Source: Tetmemena sp. SeJ-2015
Taxonomy: Eukaryota; Ciliophora; Spirotrichea; Sporadotrichida; Oxytrichidae
Assembly: GCA_027382625.1 (NCBI GenBank)
Contig: JAJKFJ010010659.1
Span: forward strand, 1 to 13,583
Direction of reading: 5' to 3'
DNA: 13,583 nucleotides
Position numbers and translations under genes: made by a program. Positions within the stretch are counted from its first letter, which is position 1; each line of letters begins with the position of its first letter. Below, in pieces: positions 1-8,993 of this stretch. The notes under the pieces are model-generated. The model was not told the DNA's origin. It searched no databases and worked only from the letters and a program-made list of their open reading frames with translations.

Positions 1-247
1 AGATTTGAGAGATCTGCCTTGTCTTAATTAAGTCTCTTCTGTAATTTTGGGAATGCGTGTATATCATATATAATGATCATTAATATCTATTCACTATTTA
101 TCTAAGTATATAGGTAATGGGGTTTACATATCAATATAATCCAAAAAAAATTACTTTGATAGATTGGCGCATTGGGAAGATTAAGGCGTAACTAATTTTT
201 TAATAAAAAAAAATATTAACTCAAGTATACATATTTACTCTCTTCTT
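1..247. other. AT-rich stretch, no gene called
   Basis: I see no gene I can support. On the minus strand the first 50 bases translate (TAA/TAG as Gln) as a short protein-like stretch, FPKLQKRLNQDKADLSN, which could be the edge of an MDS running off the window. It is too short to call. The rest is plain AT-rich sequence. Confidence 0.3.
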
Positions 248-681
248 ATTTATTTCTGATGCCATTTTAGGCCTATAGTTAGGTCACTCACAATAACTTC
301 GGTGGTTTCTTATTGACCTAGGTGGCTCAAGTAGGACGAGCAGAAAGTAGCAGCCATCCGGAGTGCTCTCCAACTGAGGGGAAGAGGATGCGATCCCCAC
401 CTTTGACCAGGAGAGTTTTGCTTCTGTAATTAGATGCTAACAAAAATTATTTTATATGAATAAATACAGCAATAGAAAATGGAAGAAAGTTAGAATGCGC
501 TCATCAGTGGGGGGGATTACATCCTCTTCCCCAGAGTGGGAGCTCTATAGCGACTAATGGGCGTACTCCGGAAACATGCTATATATTGCTCGCCCTATCC
601 TCGCAATCAATAAGGAATAGTAGAAATGATTGTAGGTGACTTAACTGTAAGCCCTAAGTATAAAATTGCCATAAATAAATA
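248..681. mobile_element. Foldback element with long imperfect inverted arms
   Basis: The left arm (about 248-405) and right arm (about 507-681) are imperfect inverted copies. Each outer end reads roughly TATTTATTT..GCCATTTTA..CTATAGTTAGGTCAC on its own strand, and the inner ends share the block GGGGAAGAGGATG. About 100 bases of unrelated AT-rich sequence separate the arms. The arms are clearly more GC-rich than the surroundings. The left arm contains a tRNA A-box-like string (TGGCTCAAGTAGG, near 330-343) and, about 50 bases on, a B-box-like string (GGATGCGATCCC, near 387-398), so a tRNA-derived origin is possible. No ORF is present, so this is a non-autonomous element. Confidence 0.7.
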
Positions 682-762
682 TAAAGTATATTTACCACAC
701 TCGTTTAGATAGAGTGTTGTTTTCATAATCAGTTTCGGCGTAATCGTACCAAAGTACTATTA

Positions 763-1088
763 TCCGTTCAGCCCCGATTTTTCATAAACTTTTCAGTCTG
801 CTTCTGTAAGGCCTAGAAGAATGAAGACAAAGCTCTTATCATCTGTGTTAAAACGTGGTACTGTAAGCGTTCCTTGTCGACCGAGTATCGCTAGAAAAAT
901 TTGGATAAAAAAGTAATTTTACAGATTTATTAAATCCCACAATTATAGGGAACTTTCTAAATAAACAAGCCAATCATGGATGGATTTGAAGCCACTTTAC
1001 TAAAGTTCAGTAAAAAGACGAAAAACAGTGGCTACTTACTAGAAAAGATGGCTTCCTAGCTAGTAGTGAAAAATCGGGGCTGAACGGA
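763..1088 (+). mobile_element. MITE family A, copy 1
   Basis: A 326-base element whose ends are inverted repeats: it begins TCCGTTCAGCCCCGATTTTT and ends with the reverse complement (AAAATCGGGGCTGAACGGA). It is flanked by TA on both sides (761-762 and 1089-1090), which fits the TA target duplication of Tc1/mariner-like elements. A second copy lies at 5837-6157 in the opposite orientation, with similar sequence throughout (for example the internal block TTTGAAGCCACTT). No transposase is encoded, so it would have to be moved in trans. Confidence 0.88.
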
Positions 1089-1244
1089 TATTAATCGATG
1101 AAATTTTGTTTTGTTTTGATTAATTGAAGAGTATAGTAATTAAATAATTTATCTTTAATAAATTCAAGAATTATAACAAATACAAATTTTTTTGCAAGCT
1201 CTTTTTAACTGTAACTGCTCCGTATGCGAGATAAGTACTTTGGC

Positions 1245-2601
1245 TCAAGAACAATAAGATAATAAAAGCCGATAACTTAATGACTTATTGTTAATTATCT
1301 ATTAAATTTTAATAAAGTAATGTTTTTGCTTGAATTTATTTAATTTCTCTCCAGGCAATGAACACTTTTAAACGGCCTTGAGTTTTTATTTAGATTATAG
1401 ATTTTGATTATGAGGGCTGTGGGCATTGTTTTGCTCTAGCAATATTGAATGATTAAGGGTTAGATGGGACGATTTGAGAGATTCTGTCATAAAATAATTA
1501 TTAATTGATTATCAGGAGATTATTTAAATATTTATATATCGACATCTGTGATCGGCATTTATGATAAATTTTTGTCTTCAACTTTCACATTTGAACTTCA
1601 TTATAATCACTAATAATCCTGATTATGGCGAAGATAGAATTAGATAATCGTTGAATTTATTTTAGAAATACACGTATAGCTTCATTTCAAAGACACCTGA
1701 CAAGTATTTGCATACTAATAAATGTCATCTTTCTGCTTTAGTTATGGATTTGGAGTCCTAGATTTACTTCTTTGAGCGATTGATTAGTTGTATTAAACTT
1801 TACTGTAGCTGTATTCGAGCATGCTTTCACTTTATTAGATATTTATTTTGAAAACTATGATAAATATTTTGTTTTACCTTTGCTGATAGTTTTGCAAAAC
1901 TTATTTCACTTTGCTTTTAGTATCTTCACAAATATTAATATATCTTAATCTTTTATTAGCAGCAGCAGCTGTTGTGGTAGTTCAATTCTTTAAAAACCCA
2001 TTTTCTTTTTAAAAAATTTAATTGAAGAATGAAATAAAAATCAGTTAAAAACACTATTTAAATCACTTTGAATTTGAGAAATTTACTTTCTAAATAACTT
2101 ATTCGTATTTGACCTATATTATGGAAATTTAAAGCATAGATTATTATCTTTTTAATTTTAAATTATAAAACTATAAGCAGCACTATCTAAAGAAGGGTCA
2201 TCTTAAAATATCTTTAAAATGAAATGAGCTTATGGAAAGATTGAGGATTCGAAGTCTCTCTGTCCTCTCAAATAAAAGGAGGCAATAAAATGTCTTATAC
2301 TTTTGCAGCACATGGGATTAGAAATAAATGCCTATCTTATTCTAGATTAGACTCTAAGTCATTTTCTAAACAACTTTTTAATAAATGTTAATTTTATTTT
2401 ACTTTGAGTTATCAATAAATCCTAAGCTATAATTATATCAACAAATTCAATAGTTCATATTCTTAATTCTTCATTATACAATAAGAATTCCTCTCTAAAA
2501 TAATTAATAAATTTATTAAAATTGAATAAATTAAAACAATGAGGCTAAAGTTTGAGATGATGTTGATGCTAAAGCATTCTTTATCGATTTGCAGCTAGTT
2601 C
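1245..2601 (-). CDS. Gene A: IES-interrupted gene, unknown Gln/Ser/Asn-rich protein
   Basis: I do not recognise the product. With TAA/TAG as Gln the minus strand carries a chain of protein-like segments in order: ELAANRQRMLQHQHHLKL (about 2601), FREEFLLYNEEL, CLENDLESNLEQDRHLFLIP (about 2360), FESSIFPQAHFILKIFQDD (about 2240), ICEDTKSKVKQVLQNYQQ (about 1930), SKSRTPNPQLKQKDDIYQYA (about 1750), VEDKNLSQMPIT (about 1580) and HSILLEQNNAHSPHNQNLQ (about 1450). Three IES joins are well supported (listed separately) and give a continuous frame through the last part. The protein is hydrophilic, with basic and Ser/Gln-rich runs and no visible membrane span. The 5' end is not fixed: further open segments lie up to about 2700 and perhaps beyond the family B element at 3340-3650. 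The 3' limit is the TGA at 1245-1247, but a segment near 1150-1240 may still belong. Other joins are unresolved. Confidence 0.72.
1483..1549 (-). other. IES in gene A, pointer ACAGA
   Basis: Minus-strand pointer ACAGA occurs at 1545-1549 and 1483-1487 (62 bases apart). Both copies sit in codon phase 0. Removing the insert joins QMPIT to ESLKSSHL and skips a TGA. Confidence 0.8.
1586..1696 (-). other. IES in gene A, pointer GTG
   Basis: Pointer GTG (minus strand) occurs at 1694-1696 and 1586-1588, 108 bases apart and in the same phase. Excision joins QYANTCQV to KVEDKNLS and removes several in-frame TGAs. The pointer is short, so the exact edge is less certain than the existence of the insert. 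Confidence 0.65.
1990..2052 (-). other. IES in gene A, pointer GTTTTTAA
   Basis: An 8-base pointer GTTTTTAA (minus strand) occurs at 2045-2052 and 1990-1997, 55 bases apart and in the same codon phase. Excision joins SDLNSVF to KELNYHN and removes a TGA. Confidence 0.75.
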
Positions 2602-2744
2602 AAAGGCTAATAAAAAAATAATATGAATTTTAATTTTCAACATCCCCATTTATCTTCTCAGTCAAATAACTGACAGGATAATTAAAATCTCCTTTCCACA
2701 AGATATCGCATTTTTATTTAGTACAGCTATGAACACTCTAAAAT

Positions 2745-3334
2745 GGGATGAACTTTCCTAGACAGTAAAATTTTATAATGAATAAAGCTAAGAAAAAAAA
2801 TGTTTAAGGATTATTTTCGCTCTTAAATCTGATTCTTCCAGTAGTAGATTTATTCGAATATCAAAGCATTCAAATTTCAATCCTCATTCAGTCAGTTAGA
2901 GGTCAGTTAAACCTAAATAAAATCTATATTTTAAGTTACTTTTTCTCAATTGTAAAATAAACTAAAATTGCAATTCTGCAAATGTGCAAAATTTTTACAT
3001 AACCAAATTTTATTAATGATTAAAGGGATAATGTTGCAATTTAAGCTGGGCTTAAAGGTGAAGTATGATATGTGTTCAAAAAATGTTGCACTATTGTAGA
3101 ATTGCACTTTAAATTTATTTTACAAAAGCGAATAATTAGTTTTAATATATAGATTTTATTTAGGAATAGATGACCTCTAACTGACTGAATAAGGATTAAA
3201 ATTTGAAGCCTTACATGTTCTAATATATTTCTTTAACTGGAAGAATCAGATTTAGGAGCGGAAATTACCCAATAAACATATTTTTTCTTCGCTTTATTCA
3301 TTATAAAATTTTACTGTCTAGGAAAGGCCTCCCC
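2745..3334. mobile_element. Family B inverted-repeat element, copy 1 (complete)
   Basis: A 590-base palindrome-like element. The left arm (about 2745-2965) and right arm (about 3115-3334) are inverted copies of more than 200 bases: TTTCCTAGACAGTAAAATTT on the left and its complement near 3308-3325. The shared blocks TCTGATTCTTCCAGT and AGTCAGTTAGAGGTCA also appear in both arms. The right terminus ends GGCCTCCCC. No ORF is seen. It could form a very long hairpin. A half copy is at 13134-13450. It may lie inside an IES of gene A if that gene's 5' MDSs are at 3340-3650. Confidence 0.85.
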
Positions 3335-3700
3335 TCATTATTCCTTATATTCTTAACATTTAGTTAGTAATAAGCTTTATAAAATGTTTAGTAATTTTTG
3401 CCCCTCTGAAATAGCAATCTACCTTTAAAAATATTTTCATAATAAAATAATGATTATTTAATCTTTCTACTTTTAATATTTAATTAATTCTATTGTTGGC
3501 AAAAAAAAATTAAATTTCTTGAAATTTAAATAGATGGAAAAATAAGAATATGTAAATATATTTATTCTATTCTTGCCACTTCAATACGATTTGCATTTTA
3601 AAATTCTATTTGATTCTCTTGAATTTAATTAATGGAGAAATCATTGAATATTAGAAATGAATGTTAGTAGATCTCTGTAGGCTTATCTACTAGAGTAAAT
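3335..3700 (-). other. AT-rich stretch with long TGA-free minus frames
   Basis: No gene can be called firmly. On the minus strand two frames lack TGA for about 80-100 codons, with protein-like pieces such as RGAKITKHFIKLITNQ and YENIFKGRLLFQRGKNYQ. In DNA this AT-rich, with TGA as the only stop, such runs do occur by chance. It may hold 5' MDSs of gene A or nothing. Confidence 0.25.
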
Positions 3701-4110
3701 ATTTTAATTAAAATCAATGATTAATTAAAATAATAAATGGAGAGTTGTAAATTCATGGCTGTTAAAATTGCACAATACCTCTCAATCTGAAGCTTGCTCG
3801 ATAGCTTATCAAAAAGAAATGTGAATTTCTTCTTTAATTATCTTCGTAGTGCAGCTCAGCAGAAAGATATCTCTTGTGCATAATCCAAGAGATCAAATAT
3901 CGTTTATTTAATAAACTTGTGTCACTTATAACTTTAGCTGAGCACTCGCTTACAAAACTTAATTATATAAAAAAATTCTTAGAATTTAATGCTGAATCGA
4001 AAGGTGTAATAATTATTCAAGTTGAACACATTTCTACTGTCACTGCTTGATTCCATTTTAATTAAATATCGAAATTAATTCTTTATTATTAAACTTCAGC
4101 TATATTTTTA
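3701..4110 (-). repeat. Dispersed repeat, copy 1 (downstream of gene B)
   Basis: A stretch of about 400 bases is repeated in direct orientation at 8994-9402, with many shared blocks (ATTTTAATTAAAATC, AATAATAAATGG, GAGCACTC, TTTAATGCT, GGTGTAATAATTA) and scattered differences. In both places it lies just 3' of a minus-strand gene. The similarity starts near a shared TATAGCTGA at the likely stop codon (4096 here, 9390 in the other copy). I see no convincing conserved reading frame, so it is probably non-coding 3' flank or an unrecognised element. Confidence 0.75.
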
Positions 4111-5125
4111 AAATTTGTTAGTTATTTGACTCATCTTTTATTAAAATATTGAATCAAAGACCTTGAAATGCTCAATTTTCTACAACTTAACTTTTAAAAA
4201 AAAGAATAACTTCTGTACATAAGACTTGTTAAGCCAAATATCCAAAGCAATAAAAAAAGTCATGCCATAAAGTTTCATCTTAGATAAGGAATTGCTTGCA
4301 CTGGTTAACATGCAACCTTTCTCCTCCATTTAAAAATAAGTTTTATACTAAATAATAATACATATATAAATCACTTTTTATACATAAAATTAATTTGCAT
4401 TCAATTTTATAAAACCTAAACAAGTAAAATATTCTGACTTATATATTTATAAGGCAAATTTTTACTTATTTTTTACATTTAATTGAGAGATAGAACTAAA
4501 TAAATTTTCTAAAATAAAATAGGAACATATGTCATAAATGTTAATTAAATTACTGTTTGCTCCATTTGAATATGCAAATATTTTAATAAATAAGAGCTAT
4601 TGCGTATGGAATCGAGAATATTAATTAAATTAAAATATTAAGAAAATTTATTTATAATATTTAATAATTAATAACAATGTACAAATAACTGCTGCAATGG
4701 CACAAAAAGCACAGCTGATAATAATTTAAAATTATTATTAGATTGCAAACATCACCAGTGCGAGAACTGCATATTTTGTAATTAATTGTATTAAATACTG
4801 GGATCAATACTATACAACTTAATTTTCTGATGTAATCATTTGTTATTGAATCTATCCTATAAAAGCATCCCAATGTAGCAATCGTGCTAATTTAGAAAAA
4901 TATTTTTTATTTAATCCCGAAAGGGCAGATAAAGAACATAATGAATGTCACTGAGAAAATCACAAGCGGAAGAGCCAAAATTAATACTGTAAATACTATA
5001 ACTTTGAGTAAAATTGATTTAGAGTTTATCTCAAAGCAGTTATAGCTACTGCAGTTACTTAAAAACAAAAGGTCATGGTGAATATCATTAAAATAGAATA
5101 TAGGATGAATTAATAAGACGGTCAA
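4096..5125 (-). CDS. Gene B: putative small membrane protein related to gene D
   Basis: Two standard-code ORFs here (5125-4907 and 4873-4661) are in the same frame and fuse when TAA is read as Gln. The first part has FNDIHHDLLFLSNC, followed by a strong hydrophobic segment VIVFTVLILALPLVIFSVTF (near residues 42-62). It matches gene D (IHAEMFFFVSCN, then a helix) in layout and in several residues. A second hydrophobic segment, CAIAAVICTLLLIIKYYK, lies in another frame at about 4700-4650, so at least one IES must separate the two; I could not fix its pointers. From about 4800 that second frame stays free of TGA to 4096, but much of the later part is low-complexity and may not be coding. Start taken as the ATG at 5125, 121 bases from the divergent gene C. 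Function unknown. Confidence 0.55.
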
Positions 5126-5246
5126 TTATCATAATTTTCAAAAATAAACCAAATTTTTATTGTAAACAGTGTTTTATTTTATAAAATGAATAACAATTTG
5201 TGAAATTAAATAAATTAATCAGAAATGGAAAAGTGAATGAGAGCGG
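5126..5246. promoter_or_regulatory. Short divergent intergenic gap between genes B and C
   Basis: About 120 AT-rich bases separate the proposed starts of B (minus) and C (plus). In a spirotrich germline such gaps would hold both 5' flanks and nanochromosome end sites. I see no clear promoter motif. The string AATAAAAATTTGGTTT on the minus strand resembles AATAAAAAATTTAGTTT upstream of gene D. Confidence 0.35.
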
Positions 5247-8104
5247 ATGGCGAAATCATTAAATTCAGTCTAAAATTCTAACAACTCATAATTGCGAGAA
5301 AATGAATGTTATCTTTTTATTTGAAAATAATTTTGAGCATTTTTCTTATAAGCTCAGTATTTACTCAACCTAGAAAATGATTTAATGCATTTCAAGAGTC
5401 TATGAAAATATAATTAAAGATTTCATAGATTCTATTCACTTCCAATCACAAAAGTTCCTTTGAAAATTTGCCTGCTTAAAAATAATAAGTATGTTTCGTG
5501 TACCTAAGACAACACTTAAATGGTATCTATTGAAAAGAGTTATTTATAAGAATGATAATAGAATATAGAAAATAAGGGTTCGTTTGAAAATTTTATATTT
5601 AACTATATATATTTCTGAGCTAATAAATTAATTTTCTATATTATCTATTCATATATCTCCAATAATAAATATTATGGTGAATAATACTTGTGCCATTCAA
5701 GCCACAAAATTTACAAAATAGATATGAGCAGCTTTTACATTTGATATTTGCCTAGTCTTTTTATCAATAGTCTTATGTTGTGATATTATGACAAGAAGGG
5801 CATAAGTACTTTTATAATAAAATATATAAAGTATTATCCCTTCATCCCCGATTTTACACTACTGGCTAAGAAGTCAGCTTTTTCAGTAAGTATCCACTGT
5901 TTTTAGTCTTTTTACTGAACTTAAGAGAAGTGGCTTCAAATTCGTCCATGATTGGCATGTTTATCGAGAATGCTCCCTATAATTGTGGGATTTAATAAAT
6001 TAAAATTACCTTTGTTTCAAATTTTATAGCAATACTCGGCCCACAAGGAGCGCTTACAGTACGACGTTTTAACACAGATGACAAGAGTTTTGACTTCGTT
6101 TGTCCAGACCTTACAGAAGGAGACTGAAAAGTTTAGGAAAAATCGGGGCTGAACGCATAATATGGGATGAATATGATTAGGGTATTGCAAATTATAATTA
6201 CTAGATTATATAAACAAAGAGACTCAGCTGTAACAGATCATATTGTAAATGCGCGTTTGCTTGTCTCTTGGAGATTTTTATTTTATCTGCTCTCTTTTCT
6301 TAATTTGGTTTGGACATATTCATTTTATAATTATCAAGCATCCAGCTCTATAGGTTTTCTGTAAAACATTTTGGCTACTATTTGCTCAAACTTCTCTTAA
6401 TCTTAAGTTTAAACTTGTCCTTCTCTTTGAATTTAGTCCATGAAATGTAAACTACATTAGTTTTGCTCATTTGCACTTTTAATGACTACTCGTCCACTTC
6501 AAGTGTGCCTCCCTAATAGTCACGATTAGAAATTGAAAATCATGCAAAATTATACCAAAGTTTCGCTAAACTTAATGATAGTCACCATAATAAATTTTAG
6601 AGTTTAGTTTGGTTAATTCATGATTCTGTAAATGAGAGCAGGTATGATCCTTCAGTTTAGGTTTTTGACCATTTCCTTCATGTTTTTCTTTTAAATAAAT
6701 GATATTATATTATGAATTAATTTATTAAATCGCTGTTGTCTAGCATTCTAGTAAAACTGTATTTTTGAATAAATCAATCATAGGTAATTTAATCAAAAAC
6801 TACCTATAATTAATTTGTCGCGAAAAATATTTTTACTTAAGTTAAAGATGAAGATTCCTCATATTGCGAGTCCTGACCAACTAGCGTGCTGACTAAGTCA
6901 ACATATACTCGTTAAAATAAATTTAAATTTTAATGATAAATACTCTCAAGAAATAACGCTATCAGCTGAGATTATTGAGTTTGAAAGAGTTATATCTGAC
7001 GAATTTTTAAGAAATAGATATTTTAATTTGTTTATATTTTCAGGTGAATATAATCTATCTTGGTTAAAATATAAATGCTCACCATTTTCAGCGGGATTAT
7101 GATATGCTATCTGATTTCTACTTGTTTAAAGTTGTTAATTTTGCTAGGGAAATGGGGGAGTCTAATTTATTTAGGTTAAAGTTTTAAATTTAGTCATTTT
7201 TTTGAAGTTCTTTTAAGTTTCGAATTTTCTTTTGTTCAATTTAATGATGTATTTTCTTTTGAATAAGATACTCTTTGGAAAATAAATTGAAGGAAAAGGA
7301 TCTTTGAATCTTCTTAGCATCTTTTTATTAATCCTCTTAGATTAAATCTTGTTTAATTTAACTTCATTATTTCATTAGAAAGTTAAAATTTGCACCTTTA
7401 TTCTCCAAAAAGTAAGCCTGAATATAGCTAAAAATATTATCTTCTCAGCAGGATTCCTTGTTGAAAATCTGTTGCAAGTAGTTTAAAACAAATAAATGAG
7501 GAGGAGTACATGGAATTTTATAAAAATAAAAATCTTTATAAAGTTATTCTAAAATAGTGCTCTCCTTACCCTCAAGACTCCTCTCTTGAGATTTATAGCC
7601 CATTAAGGTTTATAGTTTCGATTGAAATTTTAGTATAGGGGAGTATTAAAGAAAGATTATTTTACCTTGTTGAGCCCTCACTCTTATAAATGGAGTAAGG
7701 AGGGTGAAATCCCTTTCTCTCTTGCCATAATTTACTGATTCTTAATTATCAATCTATAGCTTAATATGTTAAAAATTTATCCGATAATGGTATCTTAATT
7801 TGTCTTAAAATCTTGATACTTAACTTTTGTCTTCTCAGTTTAGAATCTGCACAAGTTTCTTCAATTTCAAAATTCGATTCTTCTTTTTGTATTTTTAGTT
7901 AAATTATGTTTGAATTGGTTTGTTGGGGAATCATTTTAATGCGCAGCACTAATTACAGAGTTAAAATATTAAATTACATTTTGACACCATGGTATTTATA
8001 ATTAATTTCGAAGAGCACTTTCGAAATTCGAATTGATTTTGAGGTATAATTATTAGATTGATTCTCTTTTATAACTGTTTTCAGATCTATATTTCGCAAA
8101 ATGA
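5247..8104 (+). CDS. Gene C: large IES-interrupted gene, unknown protein
   Basis: I do not recognise the family. With TAA/TAG as Gln, the plus strand gives a chain of protein-like segments from MAKSLNSVQNSNNSQLREN (ATG 5247-5249) to SLLQLFSDLYFAK and a TGA at 8102-8104. Eight IES joins restore one frame over long stretches; the piece from about 6500 to 8104 reads continuously (DYSSTSSVPP, KLYQSFAKLNDSHHNKF, EFERVISDEFLRNRYF, DFYLFKVVNFAREMGESNLF, VQFNDVFSFEQDTLWKI, HLYSPKSKPEYSQKSVASSL, QINEEEYMEFYKNKN, CSPYPQDSSLEIYSPLRF, QYVKNLSDNGILI). The 5' half has further segments (RVYENIIKDFIDSIHF, PQNLQNRYEQLLHLIFAQSF, TDHIVNARLLVSWRFLFYLL), but joins between about 5450 and 6500 are unresolved. The composition (Leu/Phe-rich helices, few Gly) could fit an alpha-helical repeat protein; this is only an impression. 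Expected length is roughly 600-700 residues. It converges on gene D, 136 bases away. Confidence 0.82.
5298..5328 (+). other. IES in gene C, pointer GAAAAT
   Basis: Pointer GAAAAT at 5298-5303 and 5323-5328, 25 bases apart, both in phase 0. Excision joins NNSQLREN to NFEHFSYK and removes a TGA. This join also fixes the choice of the ATG at 5247. Confidence 0.82.
5837..6157 (-). mobile_element. MITE family A, copy 2, inside gene C
   Basis: A 321-base copy of the element at 763-1088, in inverted orientation. The ends are TCCCTTCATCCCCGATTTT and the near complement AAAATCGGGGCTGAACGCA, flanked by TA at 5835-5836 and 6158-6159. It lies between gene C segments ending near 5790 (FAQSFYQQSYVVIL) and resuming near 6215 (QRDSAVTDHIVNARLL). 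It therefore seems to be carried within an IES and would be removed from the macronucleus. The left end has drifted more than the right. Confidence 0.85.
6690..6928 (+). other. Long IES in gene C, pointer TTTAAAT
   Basis: Pointer TTTAAAT at 6690-6696 and 6922-6928, 232 bases apart. Excision joins DHFLHVFLLN to FNDKYSQEITL in frame. It is the longest insert I could bound in this window. Confidence 0.75.
7020..7088 (+). other. IES in gene C, pointer ATTTT
   Basis: Pointer ATTTT at 7020-7024 and 7084-7088, 64 bases apart. Excision joins SDEFLRNRYF to QRDYDMLSDFY. Without it the upstream frame ends in TGA at about 7100. Confidence 0.82.
7169..7193 (+). other. Very short IES in gene C, pointer ATTTAG
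   Basis: Pointer ATTTAG at 7169-7174 and 7188-7193, only 19 bases apart and in the same phase. Excision joins REMGESNLF to SHFFEVLLSF. This is the shortest insert proposed here. Confidence 0.7.
7284..7390 (+). other. IES in gene C, pointer AAATT
   Basis: Pointer AAATT at 7284-7288 and 7386-7390, 102 bases apart (multiple of three). Excision joins EQDTLWKIN to LHLYSPKSK and removes a TGA. Confidence 0.78.
7431..7468 (+). other. IES in gene C, pointer AAAAT
   Basis: Pointer AAAAT at 7431-7435 and 7464-7468, 33 bases apart. It leaves the frame unchanged but contains an in-frame TGA. Excision joins KPEYSQK to SVASSLKQ. Confidence 0.82.
7675..7714 (+). other. IES in gene C, pointer CCCT
   Basis: Pointer CCCT at 7675-7678 and 7711-7714, 36 bases apart. 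It keeps the frame and removes one TGA. Excision joins LFYLVEP to FLSCHNLLI. Confidence 0.72.
8032..8063 (+). other. IES near the 3' end of gene C, pointer ATTGATT
   Basis: Pointer ATTGATT at 8032-8038 and 8057-8063, 25 bases apart. Excision changes the frame so that the protein ends IDSLLQLFSDLYFAK at a TGA at 8102. If it is not an IES, the frame stops at TGA 8059-8061. Confidence 0.65.
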
Positions 8105-8240
8105 TTGGCCTGAAATAAATAATTATGTAATTTTTATAATTTGCTCATTATACACATATGCAGCTTTTACTAATCTTTAAGAATTTATAATTGCTCTTTT
8201 AAGTATACTAAATCACAGAGGGAGGATTGATTATTTGGAA

Positions 8241-8897
8241 TCAACCTTATTCTTCTTTGTCTTAGACTCCTTTGCTACTGTAAGCAAGCGAGAGTCGCTC
8301 CACCAACGCCAAATCTAATTAAATAGATATAATAAATTCATTTTTTAAATCTTATAGTTATAAAGAATCAGCACGACATAGAGTGGCAAAGTCATTATGC
8401 ATGTTTATATTCTTTTAATTAATCAAAATTTAATCAATTACCGCACAAAATACAGTGCCTAGTATTACTCCTACTACAACTCAATTTTATATTACAATAT
8501 ACAATAAATTTAACTCCAAGAGCAAGCAATATCAGAAATAACTATTATTATTTTAGAAACATAGGTATAGTAATACAAAAGCACAAAGCCAGAAAGCATT
8601 TGCAGCAGTCATTATCTAGATTGTCTTTCACAATTTCACAAGCAATTAAATGCACTATATAAAGTATACAACATAATATTTGCTTGAATTTAAAAATCCT
8701 TAAATAATTATCTAATAATTAAATATTTGTAAAAATTAACAAGGAATTTATATTGAACCATATATACAAATTGCTAAGGGTAACAAGAATGCCAGCAGAG
8801 GCATAAACAGTAGCAAAATTATGAACTTAAAAATCATTTTCTCTTTTGGAATATCTTTATGCACATATCTCCGATTGCAACTCACGAAAAAGAACAT
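8241..8897 (-). CDS. Gene D: two-helix membrane protein of unknown function
   Basis: After removal of two IESs the minus strand encodes about 150 residues, from the only in-frame ATG (8897) to TGA (8241-8243). In order: a short N-terminus with MFFFVSCNRRYVHKDIPKEK; a first hydrophobic helix (about 22-46, MIFKFIILLLFMPLLAFLL); a short loop; a second helix (about 66-88, NAFWLCAFVLLGTVFCAVID); and a hydrophilic tail containing MHNDFATLCRADS, ending acidic (DKEEQG). The second helix is complete only after IES excision, which supports the join. The frame is open upstream of the ATG with no other Met, so a further 5' MDS is possible. The N-terminal Cys region plus first helix resembles gene B, so the two are likely paralogues. 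I do not recognise the family. Gene C ends 136 bases away on the other strand. Confidence 0.72.
8460..8572 (-). other. IES in gene D, pointer TACTA
   Basis: Pointer TACTA (minus strand) at 8568-8572 and 8460-8464, 108 bases apart and in the same phase. The insert holds two in-frame TGAs. Excision fuses AFVLL to GTVFCAVID into one membrane helix. Confidence 0.75.
8611..8714 (-). other. IES in gene D, pointer TAGATAAT
   Basis: An 8-base pointer TAGATAAT (minus strand) at 8707-8714 and 8611-8618, 96 bases apart and both in phase 0. The insert contains a TGA. Excision joins FLQIFNYQI to MTAANAFW. Confidence 0.8.
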
Positions 8898-8993
8898 TTC
8901 AGCGTGGATTCTTTAAAAATTCTTTGAAATATTCAAGCAATTAAATAAAAATTTAAAGTATTATATCAAACTAAATTTTTTATTATAGTTGAA

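Noticed and set aside
2240..2275. GGATTCGAAGTC, similar to a tRNA B box
   Set aside because: It lies inside the coding stretch of gene A, with no A box or cloverleaf around it.
6167..6364. 65-residue standard-code ORF on the plus strand
   Set aside because: Its ATG lies next to the MITE end and its TAA would be Gln in this code. Only its middle part (about 6215-6330) looks like a real gene C segment, so it is not a gene of its own.
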